A stretch of DNA of 28,829 nucleotides from Chloromonas sp. AAM2 (Eukaryota > Chlorophyta > Chlorophyceae > Chlamydomonadales > Chlamydomonadaceae). Under the pieces are notes generated by a model that was given only the letters and a program-made list of their open reading frames with translations, was not told the DNA's origin and did no database searches. The stretch spans positions 38,653 to 67,481 of the forward strand of contig QAXH01005162.1 in assembly GCA_004335635.1 (NCBI GenBank), written 5' to 3'. Below, in pieces: positions 19,185-28,829 of this stretch (its first letter is position 1; each line of letters begins with the position of its first letter). Made by a program: the position numbers and the translations under genes.

Positions 19185-20214
19185 TTGTTCAGTCTGTCCC
19201 GTGCAGGCGCGTGAAGGCCAACCCTACATCAAAAAGTGCATGATGTGCGGATCTTACTTGGCAGCCACAAGCGCATGGCAAGGGAACAAAGGAGCATGCG
19301 AGGGCCGCACTCTTCCGCTTTTGACTTCACAGCCTAGTAGCAGAAGGCGCGGCCTGTGTCGGCGTTCTGTCTCCTTGATGAACAGCTGGTGCACGTATTG
19401 GACGAATGCAGCAATGGCAAGCCACTTGCGCATCGTGCATGCTATCACCTATCTGCCAAGGACATGCGGCTGTTGATACGAAAGGCAACACGTAAAGCCG
19501 TCGTTAAGATCCTTAAATGACGCACCACCCTGGTATGCTGACAGTGCTTTTCGCCATTGAACGACACTGGAATAATGTTCGTGCTGTGCTCGGTGAATTG
19601 GTCAGTGGTGGTGTGCGAATGCTTCATGTCAGCTTCAAAGTCTTGGATGCGTCATGCTCGTCCAGATTGGCGGCTATATTGTCATGCCCGCAACTGGTCA
19701 AATCTACCTGCCCAATTGCAGCCGTGCCGGGGCGTGCCACAAATGGTGGTACCTGGGAGTAGATAGGTAGCTGACACGCCACGCCTTCCTTCATCTCACC
19801 TGTGATGACTGTTTAGCTCCACAGCGTCACGACCATACCCAGTATGATGTCCTTGTTGGATTTTGACGGACGATTGAGGAATGACGCGGACTGGTGACGT
19901 AGGTGGTGCTATTCACGCCTTAGGATACTGTCTCGCGCATGGGATACTGGGCAACATGTACCAGCTGAACACCGCCACGCACAGAGAGGAGGAACGAGGA
20001 AAGCGGCCGCAAATCCGTTTTCGTCAGGTTCTGTCATGGTGTCTTCCCGCCGTTGTTGCCTCTTTGTCACCTTTGCTGTCGTCCTTGCCAGATACATTCA
20101 CGCGTTATCAAATTGAGCAATGTTATGGGCCATGATGACAATTCAAAATGTGGGTGGATCCAGGGTTGGAAGGGCACAGCACAGAAGCACGCACCGCAGA
20201 AAGCCTTGCAAGGG

Positions 20215-20260
20215 CTCATAGTACTATTTGCAGAAGTGTCTCATAGTACTATTTGCCAGC
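20215..20260. repeat. 25-bp tandem duplication containing the 34-bp shared sequence
   Basis: CTCATAGTACTATTTGC occurs at 20215-20231 and again at 20240-20256, a 25-bp period. The second unit and its left flank are the sequence found once at 11175-11208. Confidence 0.7.
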
Positions 20261-20434
20261 TGCCTGGCGCACGTTCACATTGCCCGCTGGCTGCAGACTT
20301 CTGGTTTCATGGCTGTGAGAGTGTATGTTAGGAGAGGGGCACCGCTTCTATTCCCTACGCACCATTGACTGCATGTGGCCCTGGTGATACCGAGGAAGTG
20401 CGAACAACTAAAGTGGCACACCTACGGGCTGGTG

Positions 20435-20556
20435 CACCCTTCCCCATAGCCCATCAGCCATTCCACTCTGGATGCATTTAGCACGCGTTCAGTGGATGAA
20501 AATTGCGTTCTCAATGCAGCATCGGTGGAGTGGCTGATGGGCTAAGAGGAAGGGTG
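20435..20556. other. 122-bp imperfect foldback (43-nt arms, 36-nt loop)
   Basis: The left arm 20435-20477 and the right arm 20514-20556 are reverse complements at 35 of 43 positions, with a perfect core of 12 bp (AGCCCATCAGCC plus flanking matches) and near-equal arm lengths. The loop is 20478-20513. Size and mismatch pattern resemble a microRNA precursor or a very short MITE. Neither a mature small RNA nor a target-site duplication can be shown from this sequence alone. Confidence 0.55.
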
Positions 20557-20854
20557 GACAGATTCTGCATGCATGTGACATGGTAGTTTGGGTCCGCCTC
20601 TTCAAGCCGCAGCGTGCTGGACTTGACCTGGTGACACCCATTCCAAGCAACCACTCACTCCCATTACAGCATCATAGCAGCAGCATGGCGCTCCATGACA
20701 TCCCCCGCAGCATCCTACAGTCAGCGAGCTGAGGCCTTCCTGCAGAGTTCTGCCCTTTGGAGGCTTCATTTGGTGATTAATAGCCAACGACTGAGTCCGC
20801 TGCAGCTTTGGCTGCCTTCCGTTTTGTGCCTCTGACGCGTAAATCACCATACTT

Positions 20855-20942
20855 GGCTCACAGACTCCATACATGCGGCTCACAGACTCCATACATGCGG
20901 CTCACAGACTCCATACATGCGGCTCACAGACTCCATACATGC
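20855..20942. repeat. Four exact 22-bp tandem repeats
   Basis: The 22-bp unit (starting GGCTCACAGACTCCATACAT, then GC) is repeated four times without change at 20855, 20877, 20899 and 20921, with a truncated fifth start at 20943. The exact copies imply recent expansion. 22 is not a multiple of three, and no gene is apparent here. Confidence 0.9.
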
Positions 20943-21441
20943 GGCACGAATGCGACCAGTTGTGCAGGTCTGACCTCAGCATGTAATTTAGGCCAGTTCA
21001 ACGTACCACACAACACGGGCTGACACTGGCGCGCTCACTTGGCTAGAACACAATCGGAAACTGGATTCGACACAAACAGGAGCTACATTTAGAGGAACAG
21101 CTTGCCGTGTCACACCATGAGGTGATTAGTAAGGTACACGGAAAGCCCAATTTGCCACTTCTCCAACAACGGCTAGCCCCTTCAAACTGGACATGTCGAG
21201 AGGCGTGACAGTGATAGCGAGTTCCAATCATTGAAGCGACATGATTCGCCATATGATCTTACTTCGTGGCCCAGTCAAGGGCATGCCGCACTCGAGCGAT
21301 CACCCGAAGTGGAACTGGCATATCAAAAGAGTACCACGTTACTAGCCCGTCCTTGCTTCAGGGCATCACTGCCTGAGCCAGGCAAGGTGGTACACGTACA
21401 AACACTGCTATCACAGTATGGTAGCCGTTGCAGGTGAGCAG

Positions 21442-24400
21442 TTAAGGCACCCCTGGGATGAAAGAAGGCGTGCGCGCTCGGTACGCCTCATAGTCTGCGC
21501 CAAAGAAGTACACCTACAAGCAGGCAAGAACAAGCACTTTTGGCCACGCTTGCATGTTGGACAGACACGTGCCTGGTCGCCTTTGGCATGCACCATTCTT
21601 ACCCAGTAACCGGCATCGTCACGGCCTGGCAAGCTGTACCCGACACTAGAGTCAATGCTACAGGGCATGTCTGCTCTGAACATATGTACAAACAATGCCC
21701 ACACAGCATGCCCACATAGTGTCTGTGGCTGAGCCTGATTGTTACTTCGAGCCACTCTTAAAATCACAAGTCACTATCAACGTGCCACGAATAGGGTATC
21801 AAACCCTTCTACGCACCAGCATTTCCTCTTCAAACTCGATTCTTTGATTGAAGAATCGCCAGGCCTACATATAACACACGTCAATAGGCATTGTTACTGT
21901 GCCTGGCAAAGGCGATGCTGCACAGACACAGGCATGCTTGGGGTTGTGCCATGGGCTCTGTTTTAGATCAGGGGCATTCTCATGGTCTCGTTTAGACGTG
22001 GCAAGACACAACTGTTGTCCTTCTGGAGATATCGTTGCGGAGGACCCTCTTTACATCGGCTTTGATGATCGCCTGTGATGCATTAGCCCGTTTGATTGGT
22101 AAAGGACACGACTGAGACGTCAGAGTGAGCGTAACGCTTGCTGATTTTATGCAGTAAAAGATTTGTCCATTAGCGTGGACGTGCTTCATGGTGTGCACTC
22201 TCTCCTTGTAAAAGGTTAGCAGTCTTTCCTGAAATCAGCTTGATGGCAGAGGCCGCCTGGAATTCCAGCTTCACGCAAAACACAGGTGCCTCATTCCGCA
22301 GTCTGTTTTGCAGACGCCCTTCACGAACAGCACACTCTGCCAGCTGCTATGCGCATTGACAAGCAACTACACGTGATTGCACAACACGCGCTGGGCTGCC
22401 GGTTTGGATGACTGCAAATCCAACTCGTGTTGCAACTCCCGGCACATACGTGAGCCAATTTTCCCAGCAAATTTTCCTTCTCTGCCGACGCCCGAACCAT
22501 TCTCACCCAGTACGCGAATATGACTGCGCAGAGTGGGTTGACCAGCAGCAGCTGTGCCCCCACCGCCCACATCCACCAGCCCAGGTAGCCGGGATGCCGC
22601 ACGTACCTGCACACACATCAAAATCCATCGTGTGTGAAAACCTCGCACCTGTCTCACTTATACATGTGAACACTACCGGAACACTACAACTGCCTTACAA
22701 ATCACTGTCACAAGCTAAATACATTGTCATTCTGCCATGGCATCCGTGTACTAGGCATGCGTGTACTTGACTGTGTCTGTACGCTCCTACCGTAGCCCAG
22801 CAAAGCACAGCATTCAAGCTGCACGATATCACGGGCTTGGTCATGGGCTTGGTCACGGGCTTGGTCAGGACGGCATTCAACCTCGTCCTTTGCATCGCTT
22901 GCTAATGTTTTCGCACAATGAATCTGGCCACGCCCTGCTGTAATCCGCACATGTCGGGCTGCCCCTGCTGTCCTGCATACCACCGGTGCACTGTGTGAAC
23001 CACTCGTGCACTGTGTGAATGTGCTTGACTGATGCCTGTGACACCAACAAAGCCCATCATCCAGGTTCCATGCGTCTCACATGACCGTTTGAATGATTCA
23101 CCTATACGACCTACATACTCTTCACATGCTGGCGCTGTTGTGATCGTTTGCTCTGCTCACCGGTACACCCCGTGGGTCACAAGCTCGTGGTCGTCCCGTT
23201 TGTACATACGGATTTTATGTGTGAATGCCGAGCCAGCGGTGATCTGCAGCACACCAGCGGTGACAACGGTGACCAAGTGTGACAGGCTGAGAATGATTCC
23301 CAATCTCAGCGCAACACCCCCTCATCTCATCTCATCCGCTCATCTCATTGCGTATGCACAGTTGTCACACGTTGTCCTTACCATTCCCGCTTTGCGAATG
23401 ACGTCTCCTATAAGCAGCAGCACAAGCCCGCATACGGCCACAGCACTCTGCAGAGCACACGGACACACAGGTGCAGCAGTCCAGCTCCCTGCCTCAAAGC
23501 TGACTGTGCTGGTCCAGACACTGGGCGTTCCAGGTGGCTGCCGCCTGTGGCCAGTCTTTGAAAGCACACATTGCTGGACCGACTCGGTCAAATGGTTCAG
23601 TTCACGCGCTGGTGCGTATAAATGTGTATGTGAAACGCGGCTATATCAAGCTCAACTGTTTACCATAGCTGGCCAGAGCTTATCACAAGGTTTACGCTGA
23701 ACTTGTCGTCTAGTTAGCTGCTATTCAGCTGATAATTGAGATGACACACGGCCTGCACACCTGTTCGCGTATCCAAGGCGCCCACCATGCCCACGCCAAA
23801 TGCTCCAGCAGGGCAATGGTCATGGCTAGCACATAGGGCTTGGACAGCAGCATTGAGGCCCACCCCAGCTCCTCCCGCCTAGATAAGGCAGGCAGTCGGA
23901 TACCTTGGGCAGCATGTGACTAGGGAGACACGTGTTCATTTTCTGGGTTTGGCTTTTGAACTAGCAAAGTCAACGCCCTGTACAACCGAGAGCTTTCTAC
24001 ATGTTGTTACCTTGTCAGAGACGTTCATCGTCTAGCACCAAGTGAAGGGATTTCCAAAGTTAAGTACGCACGGTTACTGCAATGACCTTGCAATGACCTT
24101 GGTACTCACATCTGACAAGCCGCGAGGCAGAACTCGGATGCATGAAAGAAGGCCACCACGATGATGAATGCCCACTCATTCCAAATTAGCTTATGCATGG
24201 TTGATATCCGAGGCCATGGGTATCAAAACGAGTACGCCCATGAGCTATGTCTGATTGTAATGCTGACAGCCTGTTGTGGTTGACTTATTACAAAGGAGGG
24301 AGTGCACCTGGACTGCCAGCTCCAGCACCTCGGGCGCGTAAGTCTGAGTTTGACTTGACCTGAGTGAGCCGGATCACTACGTTTGGCCGTAGAAACCAGG

Positions 24401-24589
24401 TGGAAGCCAAGAAAACCGACGCGCAACTGAAAGAGCAACCACCCTATTGGCGACATTGGAGGTGCCAAAGAATCTGGTAGCGAGTGATTGCTGTAGCGCT
24501 GGTTCGGCATCTTCGGGCACGCTTATCTGAGGATCAGCGGTCGCGACGAAGCAAGACTTTTTGGCTGGCTTTTCGCTTGCGCAGCTCAT
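21442..24589 (-). CDS. ICMT: Protein-S-isoprenylcysteine O-methyltransferase
   Basis: A membrane enzyme that methylates the C-terminal prenylated cysteine of CaaX proteins using S-adenosylmethionine, at the endoplasmic reticulum in known eukaryotes. Eight exons are phase-consistent: 24308-24343, 24110-24189, 23761-23878, 23382-23447, 23161-23243, 22507-22606, 21817-21864 and 21442-21513, giving 200 residues. Family landmarks in order: FFHASEF, SMLLSKPYVLAMTIALLE, LLLIGDVIRKAGM, ITAGSAFTHKI, then HELVTHGVYRYVRHPGYLGW, QLLLVNPLC, RFFNQRIEFEEEML and YFFGADYEAYR. These cover the helices and the conserved C-terminal catalytic region. The hydrophobic segments fit a multi-pass membrane protein. The 5' end is uncertain: an ATG at 24587-24589 opens a frame (MSCASEKPAKK) that could join at about 24440 to the 24343 acceptor. 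The acceptor at 24190 is weak in pyrimidines. Confidence 0.88.
22833..22868. repeat. Three 12-bp tandem repeats in an ICMT intron
   Basis: GGGCTTGGTCAT/C is repeated three times with one-base variation, inside the intron between the 23161-23243 and 22507-22606 exons. It is a simple minisatellite seed with no evident role. Confidence 0.75.
23331..23348. repeat. CTCAT microsatellite
   Basis: A short CTCAT run in an ICMT intron. Low complexity only. Confidence 0.6.
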
Positions 24590-25219
24590 AACAGCAACAG
24601 GTAAGCTGGGAGCAATGACGTGTTTTTCTTTTGAGCGCGACTGGCTGTGCGCTGTAAAGTATTCAAATTCCAAGGATAATCGCGGAAAACATCGCAACCG
24701 GGGTGTGGGAAACTTGCGTGTTCGCGACCATTTGCTAGTACGTCGGCTTGTACGCGCGCTCAAGTCTATGCGATTCAGAAGTAATGCAAAGCGCCGGGTT
24801 TGGCATGCCACGTCTATGCATGCTGCGGTGTGCATCTTCAGCATCCTTGATGCCGTAATTTCACAACCTGCCCATAGGTAAAACATTTTGTTCACATATA
24901 AACCCACCACCATAAGTTCTTGGCTTCGCACGCTTTTGTCTCTCAGCGCTCACGTTTGGCCTCACGTGCGTGGCAGCTCGGCTGAAGCGGTGCACGAGCA
25001 TGACGAAATGAGCAGCAAACAATGCTTGCACATTGTCCTTTACAGGCTTGGAACTGTACTCTTGCAGGGCTGGCGGACTGGACACCTTGGACAGGCTACT
25101 CAACTTCAGCAGCCGGTCGCGCTACTGACAGACTGGCGTGTTCAAAAGCCATGAGGTCAGGTGCCAGCTGACCAGGAGGAGCATGCACCCCAAGCGTTGG
25201 TGGTGCTGCTCCCAACGTG
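24590..25219. promoter_or_regulatory. Head-to-head intergenic region, possible bidirectional promoter
   Basis: About 630 bp separate the candidate ICMT start (minus) and the SAND-like gene start (plus). Both genes diverge from here, so this stretch should hold both promoters. No clear TATA element or shared motif is visible. Either gene could have a further 5' exon inside this region, which would shorten the real spacer. Confidence 0.4.
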
Positions 25220-28200
25220 ATGCAAGATAGCCGTGTAGGGCATGCCCAAGCATACACAGGCGGCCGTTCAGACCATGGCATTCCAGAGCAGCAGCCCGAC
25301 ACAATCCGAGTCTTGTGCAACGGCGTGCCTGGCATCTTTCTGCTTGCTGACACCAGCGTGATATGTGGATGCACAGAGTGTGCAGCAGCATTGCCACCCG
25401 AGCTTCTGCATCAACCGCACCTGCTCATCGCCACCTGTCGCAGCATAAGCCCCACCGAGTTCGAACGGCATGCCGGCATGGGTGCAACACGCAAGTGGCG
25501 GCACAGCATCAAAGTGCTGGTGGACCTGCCAGCCCATGCCCCTCTCACATCAGTCAGCACCAATGGCGGTGGAGAGAGCAATGCAGGCGCAGGCGATGCC
25601 CAAGCAGTCGGTGCCACGTTAATCAACATTGGCAGGTGGTTGGATGAGCGCCCTGCTGCCGCACGACAGCCGCTCAGTGCTGCCCCAGTCCCAAAGCCCT
25701 CTGCCCCACGAGCTGAACGGGGCATGCGTGGAGCAGCCTCCTCTCAACCACCATCCACACAGCAAGACCTTGCCTACAGCGGTGCACACCACCACCAGCA
25801 GCAACAGCAGCAGCAACGCGCCCGGCTTCCCATAAACGCCTCTGCTGTTCCAAAGAACCCTTACAAACGGCCGCTTGCGCCCACTGGTATGGGTGGTGGT
25901 GGTGACTGGCACAGCCAGCACGACATGCCAGTGCAGCGGCACCAGTCGGGCGGCCCAGCAGCCTCTGCACCGCAGATGCGCAAGCAGCAGGACAGCCGGC
26001 AGTATGGCGCGCACGTGCTGACGTTGCAGCATGGGCGTGGGGATGCAACAGACTGGCAAGTGCGGGGTGTGGGCATGCCTGCGGGCATGCTTCAAATGCG
26101 GCAACACCAGCAACACCAGCAGCAACACCAGCATTTCTCGTACCAAGGGCAGATGCAGGCACAGGGCATGCAGCCTTCAATGCAGCCCAAGATCAAACAG
26201 GAACACATGCAAGGCTTGCAAGGCTACAGTGCATGGCCAGGCCCACACCCAGCACATGGCATGGGACAGTTTGCCCACAATGCACGTCAATATCCGATGC
26301 AGTACAGCATGAAACAGGCCGTCCTGCCGCAGCAACATCTGCAGATGATGCCTAGCACTGCTCGGCTGGCGACAGCGGCTGCCGCTGCTGCGGCCGTAGC
26401 GGCAGAAGCTGCCAGCTCCCGTCGCATGGCACACTCACAGCAGAGTGGTGGTGTCGGTGCGGCCAACAGGCCGTCTAGCTCCAGCGCCCGTGCAGGGGGG
26501 TCACAACAGGGCAGCGGGGACAGGACCGGCGGTGCAGCCGGTGGCCGAGGTGCATGTGGTGGCGAGGCATCCCCTGATGGTGTCCCACTGCTACAGATGC
26601 TTGCAGACACAGCCGCTATGAACGGTGCCATGCTAGGTCAGAGTCAGGACGACCTGTTGCATGGTCAACAGGCTTCGCCTGAGGAGGGCAACAGGCCGAG
26701 CGACGACGGCGCGGGAGCGCCACCGGTCGAGCTGCAGTCGGTTCACGGCGGGACGCTGTACAACCCCGGGAGCAGCGAGGGAAGAGGCAGCGGTTCAGGC
26801 CCGCTGCAGCAAGCTTGGCTGCAGCTGCCACCAGGTGACTGAGATGGCCAGCTGGGCAGTGCAACCAGGCTGCAACTGTAGAGCTGACCGCAAGCACGCA
26901 CTTCCTTTGCCTGCGCCCTTTGATTTGCAACAGAACTGTGGGTTAGCTGGATTGCTATTGTTTCAAGACTGCGCTCAGGTTTACATGGTCTTCATTTTCT
27001 ACGGGTTGTTTCTGTTTGTGTCTGTCTAATTGTATGCAGACTTTGATCCTAAGGCCTTGCCCCGAGTGGGTCCTGAGTACCAGGCGAAAGTTCCACCCTT
27101 GCACGGAAAGCAGGCAGTGGTTAAGGAGGAGCCAGGCACAGCAAAGAATGCAGCCGGGCAGGATGCAGCCGGGAGGGGCAGCACAGCTACAGAGGGCGAA
27201 CAGGGGCAGGGTGGTGAAGGGCCGATTGTGGAGCAGGGCTCTGGACAGGCCATTGGGGACAGCGCTGAGCGCCATGAATTGCTGCTGCTGGGTAAGGATG
27301 CAACCATTGCAATGCTGTTGGAGATTTCCAGCGACCAGCATAGTCCGGGATCTGGATGTAACGTGCAATGCGTCAGCAGCGTGTGGGCAGCGTCTCTGTC
27401 AGCCTGTTCCGCATGTCGAACCTGAGAGAATGTCAAACAAAGGCCGCACAGCCAGGATTGTGCCTGGCGCCGTATCACAGTGACCTGGCACTTGCAGGCC
27501 TGTCCATAGCGCGATGACTGATTAGCAAATGGGTTGACGGTCTAGCATGTGCAAGCATGTTTTGTGCCACATTCAACCAATCTAATCACCACATGTCCAG
27601 TCGTGTGCACACGTCCAGAGCTGCCTACCTGGCACCCTGCAGGGGAGGCGGGACCGGTTGAGGCCGCTGCCATGAGTGAAGCTCAAGCCACCGCACAGGC
27701 AGCAGCAGCAGACCTACCCTCAGACGCGCTAAGGGATGAAGGAGGTGGGAGTCAGCTGATAGGCCAACCATATAAAAAATGGATCCTGTCTGGCGTGTCA
27801 GATTTGCCAACCACACCGACTAACGTATTTCGATGGCGGACAAACTGACTGTCCTGAACACTGTTGATGTGAGCTTGCCCCGAACACTGGGGAGGTTTGG
27901 TTCACGACTGGCATATCAAATTGGCGGACAGTTGGTGTCTTAGTTTGGATTCGAACCTGACACTGAATCCGTGCACGTGGGGCCATTGCGGCATGTGGCC
28001 TTGCGGCCTCTGCCATCACTTGCCGTACCGGTTCTGCTGACGAGGGTCCGATTTTTACCCATCCACACGCAGAACAAGCACCACAGCAGCTACAGGAAGA
28101 CCCTGCTCCACCACCCCAGCAGCCTGCCTCTAGCCAACCACCTGACTCACATGCCACGCGTCTTGAGCCAGCGACTGACCTTCCCGGCCATCTACCAGTT

Positions 28201-28829
28201 GGCACAGCTCACACAGCGCCCCAGCCGCAGCTCAGGGACTCTGGTCAAGTGGGACGCACAGAGGCCGCTCCCGCGCTGTGTGTGCTACAGCATAGCGTAC
28301 GCTCACTGCAGCTGGGTGGGCAGGGCAGCGCTGCGAAACCAGTGCTCACGCTGCGTGTATCGGTGGATGGCGTTGTGTTTTGCGGGATGATTGCGTGTGA
28401 GGCTAACGTCAGGCCTATGGAGGCAGTGCGTGCCCTGCTGCTGCTGCAACCTAACCAGGTGGGGCGCAACGAGGCTGGTTAAGCATAAGCATCCCAGTCC
28501 ATGGCAGCACGTTCTTGACAACATGTGCGAGTCGGCAGGGATAATATACTAACAATACCAGCACAGACCTCCAGACGTTACTAGTGCAGTAGCCCGTGTT
28601 TTGTGTGGTCCTCTATCGCCTGCAGCGGGCTGCCATAGGGCAGTATTCTTGCCGCAGTGGCAAGCTGGGCACAGGCAGCCAGCCTATTGGGTTGCTCTTG
28701 CTCTGCAGGTGCCTGCGCCCGGGATGTTATGCGCCCTGTGCATGCGCGGCGCCGCGCCCCGGGGCGGCGCAGACCTGGGCCCGCTGGTGCCCCTGCGCGT
28801 AACCCTGACCCGACCCGCCCACACCGCGC
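25220..28829 (+). CDS. SAND-like/ePHD chromatin-type regulator, open at right edge
   Basis: Probably a nuclear chromatin-associated regulator. Exons 25220-26834, 27040-27291, 27619-27744 and 28073-28458 join in phase (793 codons) and likely continue at 28709. Residues 31-100 contain VLCNGVPGIF, then CGCTEC, then SPTEFERHAGM followed by KWRHSIKV, the pattern of SAND and plant Jas/TPL-binding-like domains. A long Gln/His/Ala-rich disordered region follows. The second exon reads LPRVGPEYQAKVP (545-557), matching the ELM2 signature of histone-deacetylase-associated proteins. The piece at 28709 starts with GMLCALCMRG and then GADLGPLVPL, the opening of an extended PHD finger. If the donor CCAG/GTGGGG at 28459 is not used, the frame ends with TAA at 28480-28482, giving an 800-residue protein without the ePHD. 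The ATG at 25220 is provisional; the frame is open back to 25172. Domain calls were made by eye. Confidence 0.75.

Larger units (their letters stand above)
19185..21441. other. Intergenic region with hairpin and tandem repeats
   Basis: About 2.25 kb separate the AP2/ERF start and the ICMT stop. No protein domain is recognisable. It holds the 34-bp shared sequence near 20227, a 122-bp imperfect hairpin at 20435-20556 and a 4 x 22-bp repeat at 20855-20942. Part of it must serve as the AP2/ERF promoter. Confidence 0.5.

Noticed and set aside
20855..20942. CRISPR array
   Set aside because: The 22-bp units are directly adjacent with no spacers, and the window is eukaryotic.
21411..21767. Minus-strand ORF containing YWVRMVHAK, resembling read-through after ICMT exon 22507-22606
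   Set aside because: The likeness is limited to a donor-site region; the true ICMT exons at 21817-21864 and 21442-21513 use a different frame and fit the family.
25619..26180. Long minus-strand ORFs of 168-175 codons
   Set aside because: Antisense of the low-complexity Gln/Ala region of the plus-strand gene, where biased codons keep the opposite frames open.
27940..27965. GGTTCGAATCC-like T-loop on the minus strand
   Set aside because: The flanking bases do not form a T stem, and no D arm or acceptor stem can be built, so it is not a tRNA.
28249..28482. Stand-alone plus-strand ORF of 77 codons
   Set aside because: It is the end of a longer in-phase exon (from 28073) of the SAND-like gene, not a separate gene.

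Overview
The window looks like nuclear DNA of a green alga (Chlorophyta, probably Chlorophyceae). Every confident gene is cut by many short introns with GT/AG borders. There is a plant-type AP2/ERF factor, and two of the genes are followed by TGTAA, the usual chlorophyte polyadenylation signal. Intergenic DNA is full of repeat debris. No bacterial operon, RNA gene or CRISPR array was found.

Layout. (1) Positions 1-3132, minus strand: a frameshifted retroelement-type polyprotein that runs off the left edge. In reading order it has two cysteine-protease-like (Josephin-like) modules, a domain with a weak resemblance to N6-adenine methyltransferases, and an RNase H. (2) 3133-5600: no host gene; several copies of a dispersed repeat, simple repeats and small inverted repeats. 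(3) 5720-9987 and 10751-14726, both minus: a tandem pair of zinc-dependent (MDR) alcohol/formaldehyde-dehydrogenase-like genes. I resolved 17 matching exons in each (426 and 427 codons). The downstream copy, nearer the left edge, has lost a catalytic zinc cysteine (Ser68). (4) 15091-15429, minus: a fragment resembling the C-terminus of a Polinton/viral family-B DNA polymerase, next to an unrecognised WD40-flavoured ORF. (5) 17206-19184, minus: a four-exon AP2/ERF transcription factor. (6) 19185-21441: intergenic, with a 122-bp imperfect hairpin and a 4 x 22-bp tandem repeat. (7) 21442 to about 24589, minus: an isoprenylcysteine carboxyl methyltransferase (ICMT) gene. (8) 25220-28829, plus, open at the right edge: a glutamine-rich chromatin-type protein with a SAND-like motif, an ELM2-like stretch and the start of an extended PHD finger. 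It lies head to head with ICMT across about 630 bp.

The genes do not form a pathway; this is an ordinary gene-and-repeat neighbourhood. The most interesting points are the asymmetric decay and conservation in the dehydrogenase pair, the protease-bearing retroelement, the T-run-ended dispersed repeat and the hairpin. Exon structures were worked out by eye from splice-site consensus, reading-phase agreement and comparison of the two paralogues, without transcript data.
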